A stretch of DNA of 64,000 nucleotides, taken from assembly GCA_013368325.1 (NCBI GenBank), contig JAACJK010000008.1, forward strand, positions 372,001 to 436,000, given 5' to 3'. Source of the DNA: Ephemerocybe angulata. Taxonomy: Eukaryota; Basidiomycota; Agaricomycetes; Agaricales; Psathyrellaceae. Below, one piece after another: positions 23,253-34,879 of this stretch; the first letter of the stretch is position 1; each line of letters opens with the position of its first letter. The translations under genes were made by a program, and so were the position numbers. The notes under the pieces were generated by a model. The model saw nothing but the letters and a program-made list of their open reading frames with translations. It did not search any database and had not been told where the DNA came from.

Positions 23253-25028
23253 ATGAGCTCCTCCCCTTCGTATGAGGCCCACCTTTACCACGAGTCAGCC
23301 CCCGAGCCCAGAGAAGCGACCGATCTATTGAGTAAACCTCAGTACGATCATACCCTCCATATTCCAGATGAAGTTCTTCTCAAGTTCCTGCTCCCATTGG
23401 TCTTTGAGCCCCTTGCGACGTGGGACATATGCGTTTCGGTGAAACATCCTGCCTTTGTTGCCAGTCAAGTGAGCAGCAATTGGCGTCGGATCGCTTTAGG
23501 AGCGCCTATCCTATGGTCCAATATACACGTCGAGTGTCCTCGGCTCGGCCACCTTTATCGGGTTTCGGAGGATGACTTGCGGAAATGGAACGTAGCGACA
23601 AAAATTCGCAAAGAACTTGTCGCGCTCTGGCTGTCGCGCTCCGCGCAATGCCCCCTGGATGTCCACTTCGATGATAGAGGCAGTGGCTTTCCAATGGGCG
23701 TGAACCCCGTCGCGAAGGGCGTCATACAGTTCTTCGGGAAGTACTACGTCGATTTGTACGACCTCATTCTACCCTACTCCTCCCGGTTGAAGGTCCTCCA
23801 ATTCGACTTGGAACTATATCCGTTCAATCTTCCAATTTTGCGCCTCCTACACATCCCTCCCCAGGAGCTCCCTAGTCTCCAAAGAATTGACGTCAATTTG
23901 AAGGTCCCTTACGGAATGGATAGGGCAGCCATTGACTTTGATATACCAGGGCAGCGGCGCCTCCTGAAAGGCGGTGCCTTCAGTACCCCATCGTTGCACT
24001 CCCTGTCCATTTCGGGGTCCGACTGGGGAGATCTTCGCTCTTTGGACGTTTTAAGGAGCTGGCCATTGGGCATAGGAGCGATCGATTTTTCTAATGGCGC
24101 TGCTCCCACTTCCTTAGATCAGCTCATCCTATTGCTCAAGTCGCTACCAGAGCTCCGTCGCTGCAAGTACCGCCTGATCAACCCGCAAGACCATCCTCTC
24201 ACTACCCCGAGCAATGCGATACACCATTCCCGCCTGGAATCTTTGAGTTTACATGACGATCCGCCTCCCCTTGGATTCGCAACGCTGCTCAACTTCCCAT
24301 CCCTCAAATCCCTGGAAATGGAGTACGCAGCGCTGAAGACGGACCCAGACAGTCAGGTCCACGATGATCGAGGCAGCAGAGTGGTCGAAATGATTCTCCA
24401 ATTCGGATCGCAGCTCACATCCCTGAACCTCGTTTTAAGACACGACATATTCGACCAGCCATCCTTCCATCCGAAATTTTTCCTTGGTCGCCTCCCAGAA
24501 CTCCTCCACTTCACCCTCATACCACTCTGGAAGTCCAAGCCTGACTCCGGTCCCAACCTAGGATTTTTATTCCCCAGCCTGACGTTGCAGTTGCCGACGG
24601 GGCCTTCCATCGTCCACGAGCCGGGCGTAACACCGGAAGGACGAGACTCATCGACCTTAGAAGCGCTGGTGCTCGAACACGGCGCTAGTGCCGAGTCCGA
24701 GCAAGACAACTCCGAGTCCAATGCAGGGCGTTGGTGCCCTAAGCTTCGGAGCCTCTATACCCTGCTTCGCAACCGCACTGGTGCTGCAGAGCATGCGCTT
24801 GTTGACTTCATCGTTTCTCGACGCCGCAACAAAGTGTCTCCGAACCCACGCAACTCTGAATTGGCCCCAGGGCTCACCCAGATCACCCAAGTAGACGTTG
24901 AATACTCCTCCGAGCCCAAGGTTAATATCTTGGAGGAACTTCGAGAGAAGGGCGTGGATATGCGTGGACTGACTCTCAAGCTGAAATATCCGGAGTATTG
25001 GCAAATGTATGAAGACGAAGTGTTTTGA
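23253..25028 (+). CDS. F-box gene C, single exon, 591 aa
   Basis: Single-exon F-box protein of a different subfamily from genes A and B. The F-box lies near residues 33-90 (HIPDEVLLKFLLPLVFEPLA, then SNWRRIALGAPILWSNIHVE). It is followed by irregular leucine-rich repeats through the C-terminus, for example LPELRRCKYRLINP and FPSLKSLEMEYAAL. Start ATG at 23253, stop at 25026-25028, no internal breaks. Likely a substrate receptor for an SCF ligase; target unknown. The paralogue at 34880-36367 has the same general plan but carries a stop codon. Confidence 0.82.
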   Translation: MSSSPSYEAHLYHESAPEPREATDLLSKPQYDHTLHIPDEVLLKFLLPLVFEPLATWDICVSVKHPAFVASQVSSNWRRIALGAPILWSNIHVECPRLGHLYRVSEDDLRKWNVATKIRKELVALWLSRSAQCPLDVHFDDRGSGFPMGVNPVAKGVIQFFGKYYVDLYDLILPYSSRLKVLQFDLELYPFNLPILRLLHIPPQELPSLQRIDVNLKVPYGMDRAAIDFDIPGQRRLLKGGAFSTPSLHSLSISGSDWGDLRSLDVLRSWPLGIGAIDFSNGAAPTSLDQLILLLKSLPELRRCKYRLINPQDHPLTTPSNAIHHSRLESLSLHDDPPPLGFATLLNFPSLKSLEMEYAALKTDPDSQVHDDRGSRVVEMILQFGSQLTSLNLVLRHDIFDQPSFHPKFFLGRLPELLHFTLIPLWKSKPDSGPNLGFLFPSLTLQLPTGPSIVHEPGVTPEGRDSSTLEALVLEHGASAESEQDNSESNAGRWCPKLRSLYTLLRNRTGAAEHALVDFIVSRRRNKVSPNPRNSELAPGLTQITQVDVEYSSEPKVNILEELREKGVDMRGLTLKLKYPEYWQMYEDEVF

Positions 25029-25852
25029 GGCAGGGTTGTCTTTGGGTTGTCTCGTCGTACGTGGTGCCGCAGGAAACCATGTTCAAATTTGTCGATTATG
25101 ACTATGCACATATGCAGCTTGATTCAATGATCTTCTTTTCTCGGTATATGATTTTATGCACCTTGGATATTTAACGCGAAGTCGGAGGCTCGCCCGCTGC
25201 ACCGGTCGTCACAGATTCAGACACACTTCAGATCTCAGAGCAAATAAAAAAACAGTCAGAGAACCTATCCACCAAAAAACTACTAATACAGAGTTAAATC
25301 GAAAGAAAGATCATTAAAAGAACAACACCATCTCAACGGCGAAACAAGATAATCATAGTACTGACACGAGAGGGGGGAGGAAGGAATCGCCAGAGAAGAG
25401 GTTTGGTATCAAGGCAGACATGAAACAGATGCAGTACACACATACAAATGCACACGAGCGCGGGGTAGTAAGTAATAGTAGTGATCATAGGGAATGAATG
25501 GGCAGCGAGGCGCGAGGCGCGAGGGCAAGGGAGGTAAACGAAACGCAAGACTGGTTGTGCTGAGAATGGAAAAGAGGGGAGGGGTCGCGGTATGGCAGAC
25601 GTTAGACATAGGAAACGAAAGGAAAAGATGAGAAGGATGATAAGAGGAGATGGTTTGCATATCTAAGTCCGGTGGGAGGTATATTATCAAGGAGAAATGA
25701 GAAGGGATGGAAACAGAGAAAGGGAAGTACGAAGTACGAAGGGAAATCCATTAAGTATTACAAGCGCTTTCACACGCACACCCAAATGAGAAAGGTGGAA
25801 AAAGAGGGGGGAAGAAGAACGATGGTGACAGAGTCCAGAGTGGCGAATGCGC
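25029..25852. other. Convergent intergenic region
   Basis: About 820 bp between the 3' ends of F-box C (plus) and the PSP1 gene (minus). It is purine-rich on the plus strand. No gene is supported; it probably holds both 3'-untranslated regions. Confidence 0.45.
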
Positions 25853-28278
25853 CTACTGTTCATACCCATTCGGGCCTTGGAGCGACGCCATCCAGATTCG
25901 AGTCTTATAGAGCCTAGAATACGACAGCCCTTTAGATTCTTGCCATTCGTAAGAGGCCGAGTGAATGAAACGTACCTGAACAACTCCCTAACAAGCTCCC
26001 TAAAGTCAATTCTCTTCTCCGCGACGAAGTAGAATGTAAGCTTTCGCCGATCCCACTGGTACTCCGCATCGATAACCTCCATCGGCAACTTCTTCGCCCG
26101 CACCTTACTCTGACAAAGCTGCAGCGCCTTCTGCTCGTCTCCCAACTTCGTAGCGAGCAACCTACACGGCACATTAATCAGCCTCAGAATCACAAACGCA
26201 AAGTGAAAGAAAAAGGAAAAGTGTTGTACGCACTGAGTATCGTGTGGCGACGCCTTCCCATAGATCATCTTCGGGTTAATCTCCTTCTTCGCCCCACCCG
26301 CACCTCCAGGGCTCGTAGGCGTGTCCCCCTGCCCTCCCCCTCCACCCATCCCCGCCGCAGCCGCAGCCCTCTCCGCCTGCTGCTTCTGGAATGCCTCCAC
26401 CTCCCCCAACGTAATCGTATCGTTCACAACCTTGCCCAAATCCTTCCCTCGATCCGCCTCCACAATCACAACATCCCCAACCTTGATATCATGCGACAAG
26501 TCCGTCAGATAGAACAGGTCCGTGCGCCCAGCTTTGAACTCCACGATGTAGAGCGGGCAGGAGGGCGGCACCGCGGAGAGCGGGACGCCTTTGCCAAGTT
26601 CATTGAGGTTCGGCTGCGGTCCTCCTGGGCCGGGCTGCGAGGCGTCCGAGGCACGGCGCTGCATCTGCTGAGGGTAGTACGGCTGCTGCTGGGGGTTGAT
26701 CAAGCGGGTTCCACTAGGCGAGATCGGCGATGTGAGACCGCCCGACTGGCTCGAATACGAAGGAGCCCTCGCTCGGTTGTACTGTGGGTTGAGGGTAAGA
26801 CCCGGAGGGTTCCCATTGCCAGCGATTTGGCCGTTGGCGTTGATGTACTGGATACCGTGCCCGGGGACGTAGCGCGCCGTCAACTCGTGCTGCTGCTGCG
26901 TTCGCTGCGCCGATTTGCTGACGGGAGCGTAGTATTGGTCGTTCTCGAAGTAGCCGCTCGTGCGGGTTACAGGGCTGTCGTTCCCATTATCGCTTGGGGT
27001 ACCGATGGCGCGTGACACGCTGTAGCTGTTCGCCGGGATGTTCACCATGGGCTGGAACAGTTCCTTTGATGGTGGGCTACGAGACAAGGGAGCGTATATA
27101 GGCAGCGACGCCGGCTGGCTTGGAGGGTGTTGGGAGTTCGACCCCAGGGGCGTAGCATCGCCCGGTCCGAGGTTGAGCATTCCGAGGTCGTCAGCCAAGT
27201 CGTCGTCCGACAAGACGAGACCACGGCGGGGGAAGGCGGACGTGCTGTACTTCGTGAGGGAGGGCGAGTCGTTCCCGGTGTCGTTATCGGGGGCGTTGAA
27301 GCCTTGGACAAGCCCACGTCGAGGTTGAACGACGCTGACACTGTGACGTCTGCTAGTGGTACCGCTCCCGCCACCGCCGCCGCTTTCGTCACGCGGGGGG
27401 TTCATACCTTGCCAGAGCTCGCGGAACGGGCCATCGTCGAGCAGGATCTGCCCGACGTCCCTCCGGAACGGACTCATGTTCGAACCGTCGGCGGTGGGGC
27501 CTAGCCTAGAATACCCATTTCCAGAGAGGACGCCTCCAGGAGAGGGAGAGGAGGAGAAGTTGTTGGAGGGCGATCGCGCCAACGTCCCAAGTGAGCCATA
27601 CCGGCTGGTGCCTGATGGTTGGAGGTTGTCGTAACCCCGACCCCCTGATGAGATGTTGAGTGGGTTCGATTGGACGTTGTTGCTGGAGAGATATGACTCG
27701 TTAAAGCTCTGCATCGCCGATCCTCCGAGATATGGGCTGCCAACGGGTCCAGGGCGGGTATTGGCGAGCGATTGCGAGCGGCTGCGGCTGAATTCCTGGC
27801 CGTAGGATCGGCCGCGAGAGAGGGACGGCGGGACAAAGTGTTCGTCGTAGACTTCGTCATAGTCTTCAGGCTCGTCGTCTTCGAGTGTGGATGGGAAGGC
27901 GCGCTCCCGCATGACAGATCCAAATTGGTTCTGGTTCTGAGAAGTGAGGGAAGAACTCCGGATGGGCATGGGCTGGCCACGGCCATTGGAACTCACGAGG
28001 CGAGAGCCAGACCATGGACTTCCAGTGCCGCCAAGGCTAGATGGGACGAAATGTTGTGATCCAGGGGAGGAGAGATATCCCTGCTCAGAGCTACGAGGCG
28101 GCTGGCTCGCGGCTCGGTCGCGTAAGGACGTTCGGCCGGTGGTGTCGGTGACGGAGGAGGGCTGGAATCGGTTGTTTCGATCGTCTTCGTCGTACAGGCT
28201 TTGAGCAGCCAGTCGCCCCGAGTACGCGGTATTGAACTGCGTGTAGACTTCTTCGTAGTCTTGGTCGAGTGCGGACAT
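25853..28278 (-). CDS. PSP1 C-terminal-domain protein, three exons, 763 aa
   Basis: Model: complement(25853..25913, 25976..26161, 26234..28278), with introns GTGCGT...TGTAG and GTACGT...TCTAG, in phase. About 570 N-terminal residues are Ser/Pro/Gly/Gln-rich and probably disordered. The PSP1 domain then runs from about 575: LYIVEFKAGRTDLFYLTDLS, VGDVVIVEADRGKDLGKV, a Gly-rich insert, MIYGKASPHDTQLLATKLGD, VIDAEYQWDRRKLTFYFVAE and RIDFRELVRELFRLYKTRIW, ending shortly after. In yeast, PSP1 was found as a high-copy suppressor of DNA polymerase alpha mutants, and fungal relatives are linked to RNA-binding cytoplasmic granules; the molecular activity is unsettled. It reads as a conserved single-copy gene with no damage. 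Confidence 0.9.
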
Positions 28279-28821
28279 CGGGGAAGCGTTCTGGTGCTGC
28301 GTAAGTGGGGCGTTGGACCTGGCGATGATCCTAACGGCTGGGTAGCGCGATTTTGTTGTGTATAGAGTCTACAATTCTGGTTCTTGTCAGTCTTCTGGTT
28401 CGTCTCCGTGAGTTTCAGGCGTTCAGGGCGTCAGAGAATCTTGGCGCACCGATTAAAGGATAGGAAGGCGACGTGGTGGTCAAGTTTTGGATGCAGTGGT
28501 CAAGGGTTCGGATCTAGGTATCGGGTCTCTCGTCTGAAGGTCGTCTTGGATGTTGTACAGTCTAATTGAGATAAAGAGAGACTAGCAGAGAAAACAAGTC
28601 TATGGGGAGATGGTGGTCCAGGTCGAAGGAGGTGGGACAGGGTAAGCTTGTCCTCCGCCATCTTTGGGTCCTGGGAGCGGGGTGGGCAGCTGACCACGCG
28701 CCCCTGTCTGTCACATGGCCCGGGCCTTCTCTGTATGTTCTACGATTTCTCAATCGGTTCTGACGGCAGCTACTCATGGGACCACCCACAAAACTCTAAT
28801 CCCCGTTCTCTTGCTTCTCTA
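28279..28821. other. Upstream region of the PSP1 gene, ending at a transposon
   Basis: About 540 bp between the PSP1 start and the Tc1/mariner element; presumably promoter and 5'-untranslated DNA. The TA at 28820-28821 is one copy of the element's target duplication. No gene is seen. Confidence 0.45.
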
Positions 28822-31800
28822 CAGTCGCGGACAGCCAGACTCGACAAACTTTTGCGACTTTTCTCAGGGCTTTCGGTAAGTATCTAAAACGACGTATCTC
28901 ACATAGTCTATCATATGTACCAAGTTTGGGCGAAATCCGTCGAGAAATTCTTGAGATATTGAGGGATTTCTAAATTTGGGGTCCAAAATTTTGGCCGTTC
29001 CGTGAAAAAAGGTCCTAAAATCATGGAAAAATGCGCAATCGCTTCCTTTTGAGTAGCTCATTGTGTTCAGCAAGTTTCGAGACAATCGGTTCGTTGGCTC
29101 CTCCGGAATAAAATAGGCAAGAACCGCATTAGGAAAGGGTCCGCTGATGTCAAACGGTGTTAAGCGCGCGCGCGAGGCTCAGGGACTTGGAGGCGCTGCC
29201 AGGCTTAAAAGCCGAAGAGCAACAAAACATGAGGTGGGCAAAACAGGGGGAATGGAACGAGGCAAACCTCTGTTACCTGCATACTCTCATCATGGGCAAG
29301 AAAAAGCGACCGGTGAATCCAAAGTGTCTAACCAATCTCAAAGGTCACCGGGGAAACCCAATCCCTGAAGCAGAGGTGCCAGAAAGCGAGCCAATTGAAC
29401 CGGAAATCGACTCGGAATGCGAAGATTTAATTGCCAACACGCACCATGACAGCACGAGGCCAGGGTGGGTTGCACAGGACGATGGAAGTGAGGATGAGGA
29501 CTTTGATGATGAGGATTCTAAAGAGAATGGGCAATGGAGGGGAGACAAGTTAGTGAGGGAAGGAATATACAGGGAGATAGTCGATGCTGCAAAGAGCGGG
29601 CTCCCGAGTCGATATCTGGGGGACGTGGAGGATGAGGAGGACGATGATTACCTCGATGCAGCCCAATTTAAAGCAAAGAGACGAAGGGAAAGAGAGAGAA
29701 AAGGTACAGAGACACTTTATACGTGCAAGAAGGCACTAAATGCAACATATAGACCGCCCAAAGTTGTATGCGACAGGCCCTGACATAGCTCGGAAGGCAG
29801 AACGAACCAGGAGACGACTGGCACAGTCCTGGAAAGGCCAATCGAGTCTGGATGGGTTTTTATCGACCCAACGACGGCAGGCATCGTCAAGCGCAGCAAG
29901 TACTCCACGGTCTCCACCCATCGCCTCCCCGAGCTTTGAAACACCATCTGGCAGCGGCGACGCCTCGATAAAAGCTGAGGACAATGAAATCGACATTACT
30001 ATGGCCTATACTGGCCCTTGTGGAGTCCCTGACGTCCCGATACGCGAGGAGACACCAAGTCCAATCCAGCTCGAGTTTCTTGACCGGGAGATTCGTCAGG
30101 AATCACTCACTCCACCTCCTCTGTACTTCGACGAGGACTACGACAGCTCTGGTGAGGTGATCATGCCACCAGTGGTGCCTCCGAGCAGCGAGACACTCGG
30201 AAAGCGAAAGAGACAGCCTAGCGTCGAAATGGAGGACATGGAGGATGAAGACGCACCCGGGAATCGACCTGCGCATAATTTACACCCACCAGACGGCACT
30301 CTCCTCGAGCCTGTCGCGCCATGCGAATCTTGGGAGGAGGAACTTGAGGACGATGCCCACCCTGTGCCCGTTGAAATACGCCCATGGGACGTACTCCGAA
30401 AGCAGATAAACGAGTGTCTCGACAAGAAGTTTAAGACGTACACGGCGGCGCAGGTAAATCAGTACATCATCCTCCGAAGTTTCGCGACCCTTCGCCTTCG
30501 TAAAATTGGACGAATGGAGGCGAGTCGGCAAATCGCTATTCAGTGGCAGGACGACGTGAACGGATCCGGGGTTTACTTTGCTCGACGCATTCGAGCTCTT
30601 GCACGGCACTATCAAATACACGAGGAACTGCCCGCTGAAAAGCGCGGCGGGTATCGTGCTAGCAGAGGTTCCCTGCTCCGAGACGAGTCTGTACGAAATG
30701 GTGCACGAGACTGGCTCACTGCGCAGAAGATTGGATCGGTTACCCCCCAGAAATTTCGCGACGGCCTCAATCGAGAGATTCTTCCCGGCCTGGGTGTTAC
30801 TTTGAAGTCGCCTCTCTGCACCAAGACCGCTCTCCGATGGCTGGTCAAGCTCGGGTGGGTTAAAACGACACGAAAGAAGGGGGTTTACATGGACGGACAT
30901 GAGAGGGAGGACGTTGTGAAGTATAGGAACACACATTACATTCCCAAAATGGTGGAATATCAGAGGAGAATGTCGAAGTACACACCGGGCCCGGATGGCA
31001 GCTTACAGAAGACAGAACCTACACTCAATCCCGGAGAAAAGGAGCTCATCGCGGTCTTTCAAGACGAATCTTGCTTTCATGCAAACGAGCACGCTAGCTC
31101 ACTTTGGTATGTGCCCATTGCTTCATCGGTTTAAACTTATTTTGGACGTACCCCCTAATTACTTTTTGATAGGGTCAAGCCTGGGCAGCAAGTCCTCATG
31201 TCGAAGAGTCGTGGTCGGCTGATCCATGTTTCCGAATATATTCTCGAATCCACGGGGCGTCTGGTTGTCCGTAACGAGGATGGGTCGGTCAAGCGAGAAG
31301 CACGCAAGATAATTCACCCGGGAAGCAACGGCGATCCGTGGTGGGATAGGAACCAGCTAATCAAGCAGGTCAAGGACGACGTACTCCCGGTATTTGAAGA
31401 AGCAAATCCCGGTAAGCAGGCCCTGCTTGTCTTTGATCAATCATCCGCACATGCAGCGCTGGCGGAGGATGCGCTTAAAGCCTTCGAAATGAACAAGAGC
31501 GATGGAGGTGCACAGAAGCCTCGGCACGACACCATAATTCCTATGAATAACCCAGACCCACGATTCCGAGGGAAGCCCCAGTCGATGACTACGAAGAAAG
31601 ATGGAAAGGATGTTCCAAAAGGTTTGGAGACGGTTCTCAAGGAGCGCGGTTTTGATGTGTCGCGCATGAGGGCGAAGTGCAATCCGGTTTGCCCATTGGA
31701 GAATGAGAGGTGCTGCATGGCTCGTCTACTCAGCCGACAGGACGACTTTGCAACCCAAATCTCTGAGCTCGAGCAAGTTATTCTTGATGCCGGTCACTTA

Positions 31801-32367
31801 TGCATTTTCCTGCCAAAGTTTCACTGTGAATTGAATCCCATTGAGATGGTACGTCAACTACAATACATCGTCTCTGTACATGGCTAATGACTTTTGTCTA
31901 GTACTGGGGTTGGGCAAAATACCGCTATCGGAACGTGGAGAAGAAGACCTTTGAAAGCGCAAAGCAAGCGGCAACCAAGTATCTTAACGAGTGTCCTACC
32001 GACGTCATTCGTCGATTTATCAATCGCTCGTGGCGATTCCTGTCTGCTTACGAGAACGGGCTGAAGGGGTCGGCGGCTGCGTGGGCTGTGCGGCAGTATA
32101 AGGGCCATCGATGCATTTCAAACCGGGCGCTTATTCAAATCGAGGCTCTTGCGGCGCCGAGGAGGTGATTTTGTACCTATATAGTTGTGTTCCAGACCCC
32201 CAAAATATTGGCCGTTCGCTAAAACGCGTGGGAAAAACTTCGGAGACACCTTTTTCGAGCTCTTTTGAGATTCTGACCATCTTCCCAAAATTTTGGACCA
32301 ATTCCTTCGTTGAATCTTTCCCCATCAGTGATTTACCGTTTTTGTCGAGTCTGGCTGTCCGCGACTG
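28822..32367 (+). mobile_element. Complete Tc1/mariner-like transposon, 3546 bp
   Basis: Flanked by TA dinucleotides at 28820-28821 and 32368-32369 and bounded by perfect 27-bp inverted repeats beginning CAGTCGCGGACAGCC. A subterminal direct repeat (CCAAAATTTTGGCCGTTC at about 28982, CCAAAATATTGGCCGTTC at about 32201) lies inside both ends. It encodes one multi-exon DDE transposase. TA target, CAGT start and DDE chemistry place it in the IS630/Tc1/mariner superfamily. It is longer than typical fungal members. Identical TIRs and an unbroken gene suggest recent arrival and perhaps autonomy. Confidence 0.92.
29229..32168 (+). CDS. DDE transposase of the Tc1/mariner-like element, four exons, about 923 aa
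   Basis: Model: 29229..29703, 29753..31106, 31173..31848, 31902..32168, with clean GT-AG introns and phase. Catalytic motifs: first Asp in VFQDESCFHANE (near residue 596), second Asp in LLVFDQSSAH (near 698), Glu in FHCELNPIE (near 829). The second Asp and the Glu are about 130 residues apart, far more than the 34-40 of classic Tc1/mariner proteins, because of an insertion with Cys-rich motifs (KCNPVCPLENERCC). The N-terminal 250 residues are acidic and Ser/Pro-rich; a helical DNA-binding part probably lies around 330-560. The start is uncertain: the frame is open upstream without an ATG to 29157, so an upstream exon is possible. Confidence 0.85.
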
Positions 32368-32369
32368 TA

Positions 32370-34385
32370 ATTCAGGCTGGTACCAGTCACAAGTCGCCGT
32401 CTTACGCGATTCCAACCCCAGCCTGGTCTAGCGCTCTCACACCAAGGGCTATATCAGGCGACTGTACCCCAAGGCTCTGGCCTTGCATTCAGAAATGTTA
32501 TCTGCGAATACCAGATCCAGGACATATTATCTAGACGCCGGTGCCACTGATAAGCACAACCGTCAATGCCTTCCCCTCGTCATCGTCTGACTCCATCATG
32601 GCATTCATCTCGGCTACTGGGGACAATAAAATTGGATAGGGTCTTGCGTCTAGGTTCCGTAGGAATGAGCTATGGCTCTCAGCGATATCACCTCTGGCTC
32701 CTTACGGCACTTCCTATACCTGCACGTCGGAAATTAATCGTCCATGCGATCTCTAACAACATCGCGGTGAAATTCACATCAAGCAACCCTAAGTGCCTAA
32801 GTAACCTTCCTGTCCGTGATCCTCACAAGCCTCTACGTTCTAGATCAGGTAATATAACGGCTGGTAGGCATACTCTAGGGAGAGTATGGGCCAATGCTTG
32901 ACCAATGATCAATCCCCTGTCCCAGAGCGCCGCTCATCTTCTTCCATCCGCAATTCAATGACTGAAGCAACAATAGATCACGATTCGACATCTTGATCTG
33001 TGGCTTTCTCGAGCTTCGTGACCCCCTCCGTCCCAATCTTGGCTCAGTTCGAAAGGACTGAGATGGTTCTGCGTTGCTGCTGTTTCTATTCTAGAAGACG
33101 AACCGTGGAGAACCCCGAGGCTTGGACTTCTACCATTGTATGGGCAAAGAGCGGGCAATTCGTTCGTGTTCTCACGTCGCAGACGTGTGGAGCGACTATC
33201 TAATCCACATGTTCAGCGTACTGAATCCTGAGGTCCAAGCTCTGTACGCCTTTGCGAGACCCTTAACGTATAAACTATCAGCAAAAGGATAGTTGAGAAG
33301 GTCGGAAGATCATCGACCTCCACATGCGACAAAGTTCGCAATGCGGGAACTCAGGTAATTAAACAACTCCTTCAAGGTCATTTGGGCTTGAGCCATAAAT
33401 CGCTCAATACAGTACCTCGAAGTGTATCGTCTGACCGCATGTTTGGTTACTCCAAACATATCCAGCACGGAGTTCTAGTAATGCTTCTACTACTATCTGT
33501 ACATATATATTGCGCCACTGAGATCATGGTCAGTTCTTTTGTTGCTGCTTCTAAATCATAACTGAAGGAAGTCTTGGGGTAGGTGCCTACGAGCTTGCTA
33601 TCACCACTCAGTACTCAGGAGAGATAAGGAGGTACTTAGCATTTAGGGAGTGTATGTGTTGGTGGTATGCGTCTTCGACGCGAGTTAATGTACTTACTAC
33701 AAGGCTGTTCTCTGGGCTCGTAAGGGTTCAACGAATCGCATGGTGACTGTAGAGCGCTTCTTCTGAGCGTCAACGGTTGTGTGTATAACTTTAAGCCCGA
33801 CAAACGCACCCCATCCGTTTATCTACCCACCATGCTGGGCCTCATTGCCAACCGGTTTACCTGAGAGGTGGTGATTCGGTTGTTCAGGAGGTCCGTGCGC
33901 TGGGCGGCTAACATTTGATGTATGCCCGTATTTGTACCCCGATCAATGCTTTATAAGGCGCGTTTTTTTCCAGCGCTTCGTTTCGTTTCCCCCTCCTCCT
34001 CCCTCCTCCCATGTCCTTCCCAACTTGACATTCATTCCATCCCTGCCGTTTGCCTGTGAATGCGTTGCGGGAATGCGGCGCAATGCGTGTAGTTGGACAG
34101 GTGGTGTAAGTGTCTTTTCTCCCTTTCACTTTAGCCTTTCGTTCTTCGAAATCCTATTATGATGTATAATTCAGTCAACATTACTGGAATCCTTTGGCTT
34201 GCCTTTGGACAACGTGTCAGTTTATTAATTAGACTCTGAACTTTCCTTTCTATCTGCTTGTTGTAATTCCTCGAGTTCGATCCTGACTTAATACTTTTTA
34301 GATGTCGTAGGATCCGGATCGCTGTCACCCTACGCGACATGCGCTGGCTGGTTTATAGGTGTTAACTTGGCCGAAAGGGGCCAGC
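32370..34385. other. About 2 kb without a recognised gene
   Basis: From the Tc1/mariner element to the F-box fragment at 34386. Open frames are under 115 codons, in both directions, with no splice pattern or motif. Base composition is AT-richer than in neighbouring genes. No tRNA, rRNA or known repeat was recognised. Confidence 0.4.
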
Positions 34386-34660
34386 CTTGAACGGATCCCT
34401 CATCACCGGTGTCGTCGTCATCTTCGTCGTTGTCCAACATCCACAGGTATTCGGTATAGTTGATAAATTTCGTGTCCGACAATGGTATTACTCTGTGATC
34501 TTCGGGGAACGGCCAAGGCCTCCTGGCTCGATCCCGTTGTCACAGTCCAGCATCGATATCATCTTCCCGCACCTTCTCGGCAAAAGATGGTCCTCAGAAA
34601 TAGGTTCATCCATCGTCTTTTGTGGGGACCTGGAGCGAAGGCTCTGGCTAGATGGATGGG
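34386..34660 (-). pseudogene. Truncated tandem fragment of F-box gene D
   Basis: Resembles part of the neighbouring F-box gene D (35040-35230) in the same orientation: shared CTGGCTCGATCCCGTTGTCACA is followed by matching ATCATCTT..CCGCACC segments, at clearly less than full identity. It lacks a start, an F-box and a continuous frame. It is a decayed partial tandem duplicate. Confidence 0.55.
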
Positions 34661-34879
34661 GCACTAGGCGACCGTCTATATTCGCGACAGCTGCTTGGTG
34701 CGTTGTGTATCATGGCACCGTCCAAAGCATTTTGAATAAATAGTGAAAGTGTGTGACTACGACGACCTTGCTATATCCGACCCTCTCGTGCAGGACCCTC
34801 AGAACGGAAACCTATATCCCCTTCAATACCCCACCTAGGGGGAAGAAATAATGGGGAAAGGCCGCTGACAATCTGGGGA

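Noticed and set aside
26203..27015. 270-codon plus-strand open frame
   Set aside because: Shadow of the PSP1-domain gene on the opposite strand, with low-complexity composition and no motif.
30280..30936. 218-codon minus-strand open frame
   Set aside because: Antisense to the second exon of the transposase, which has clear catalytic motifs.
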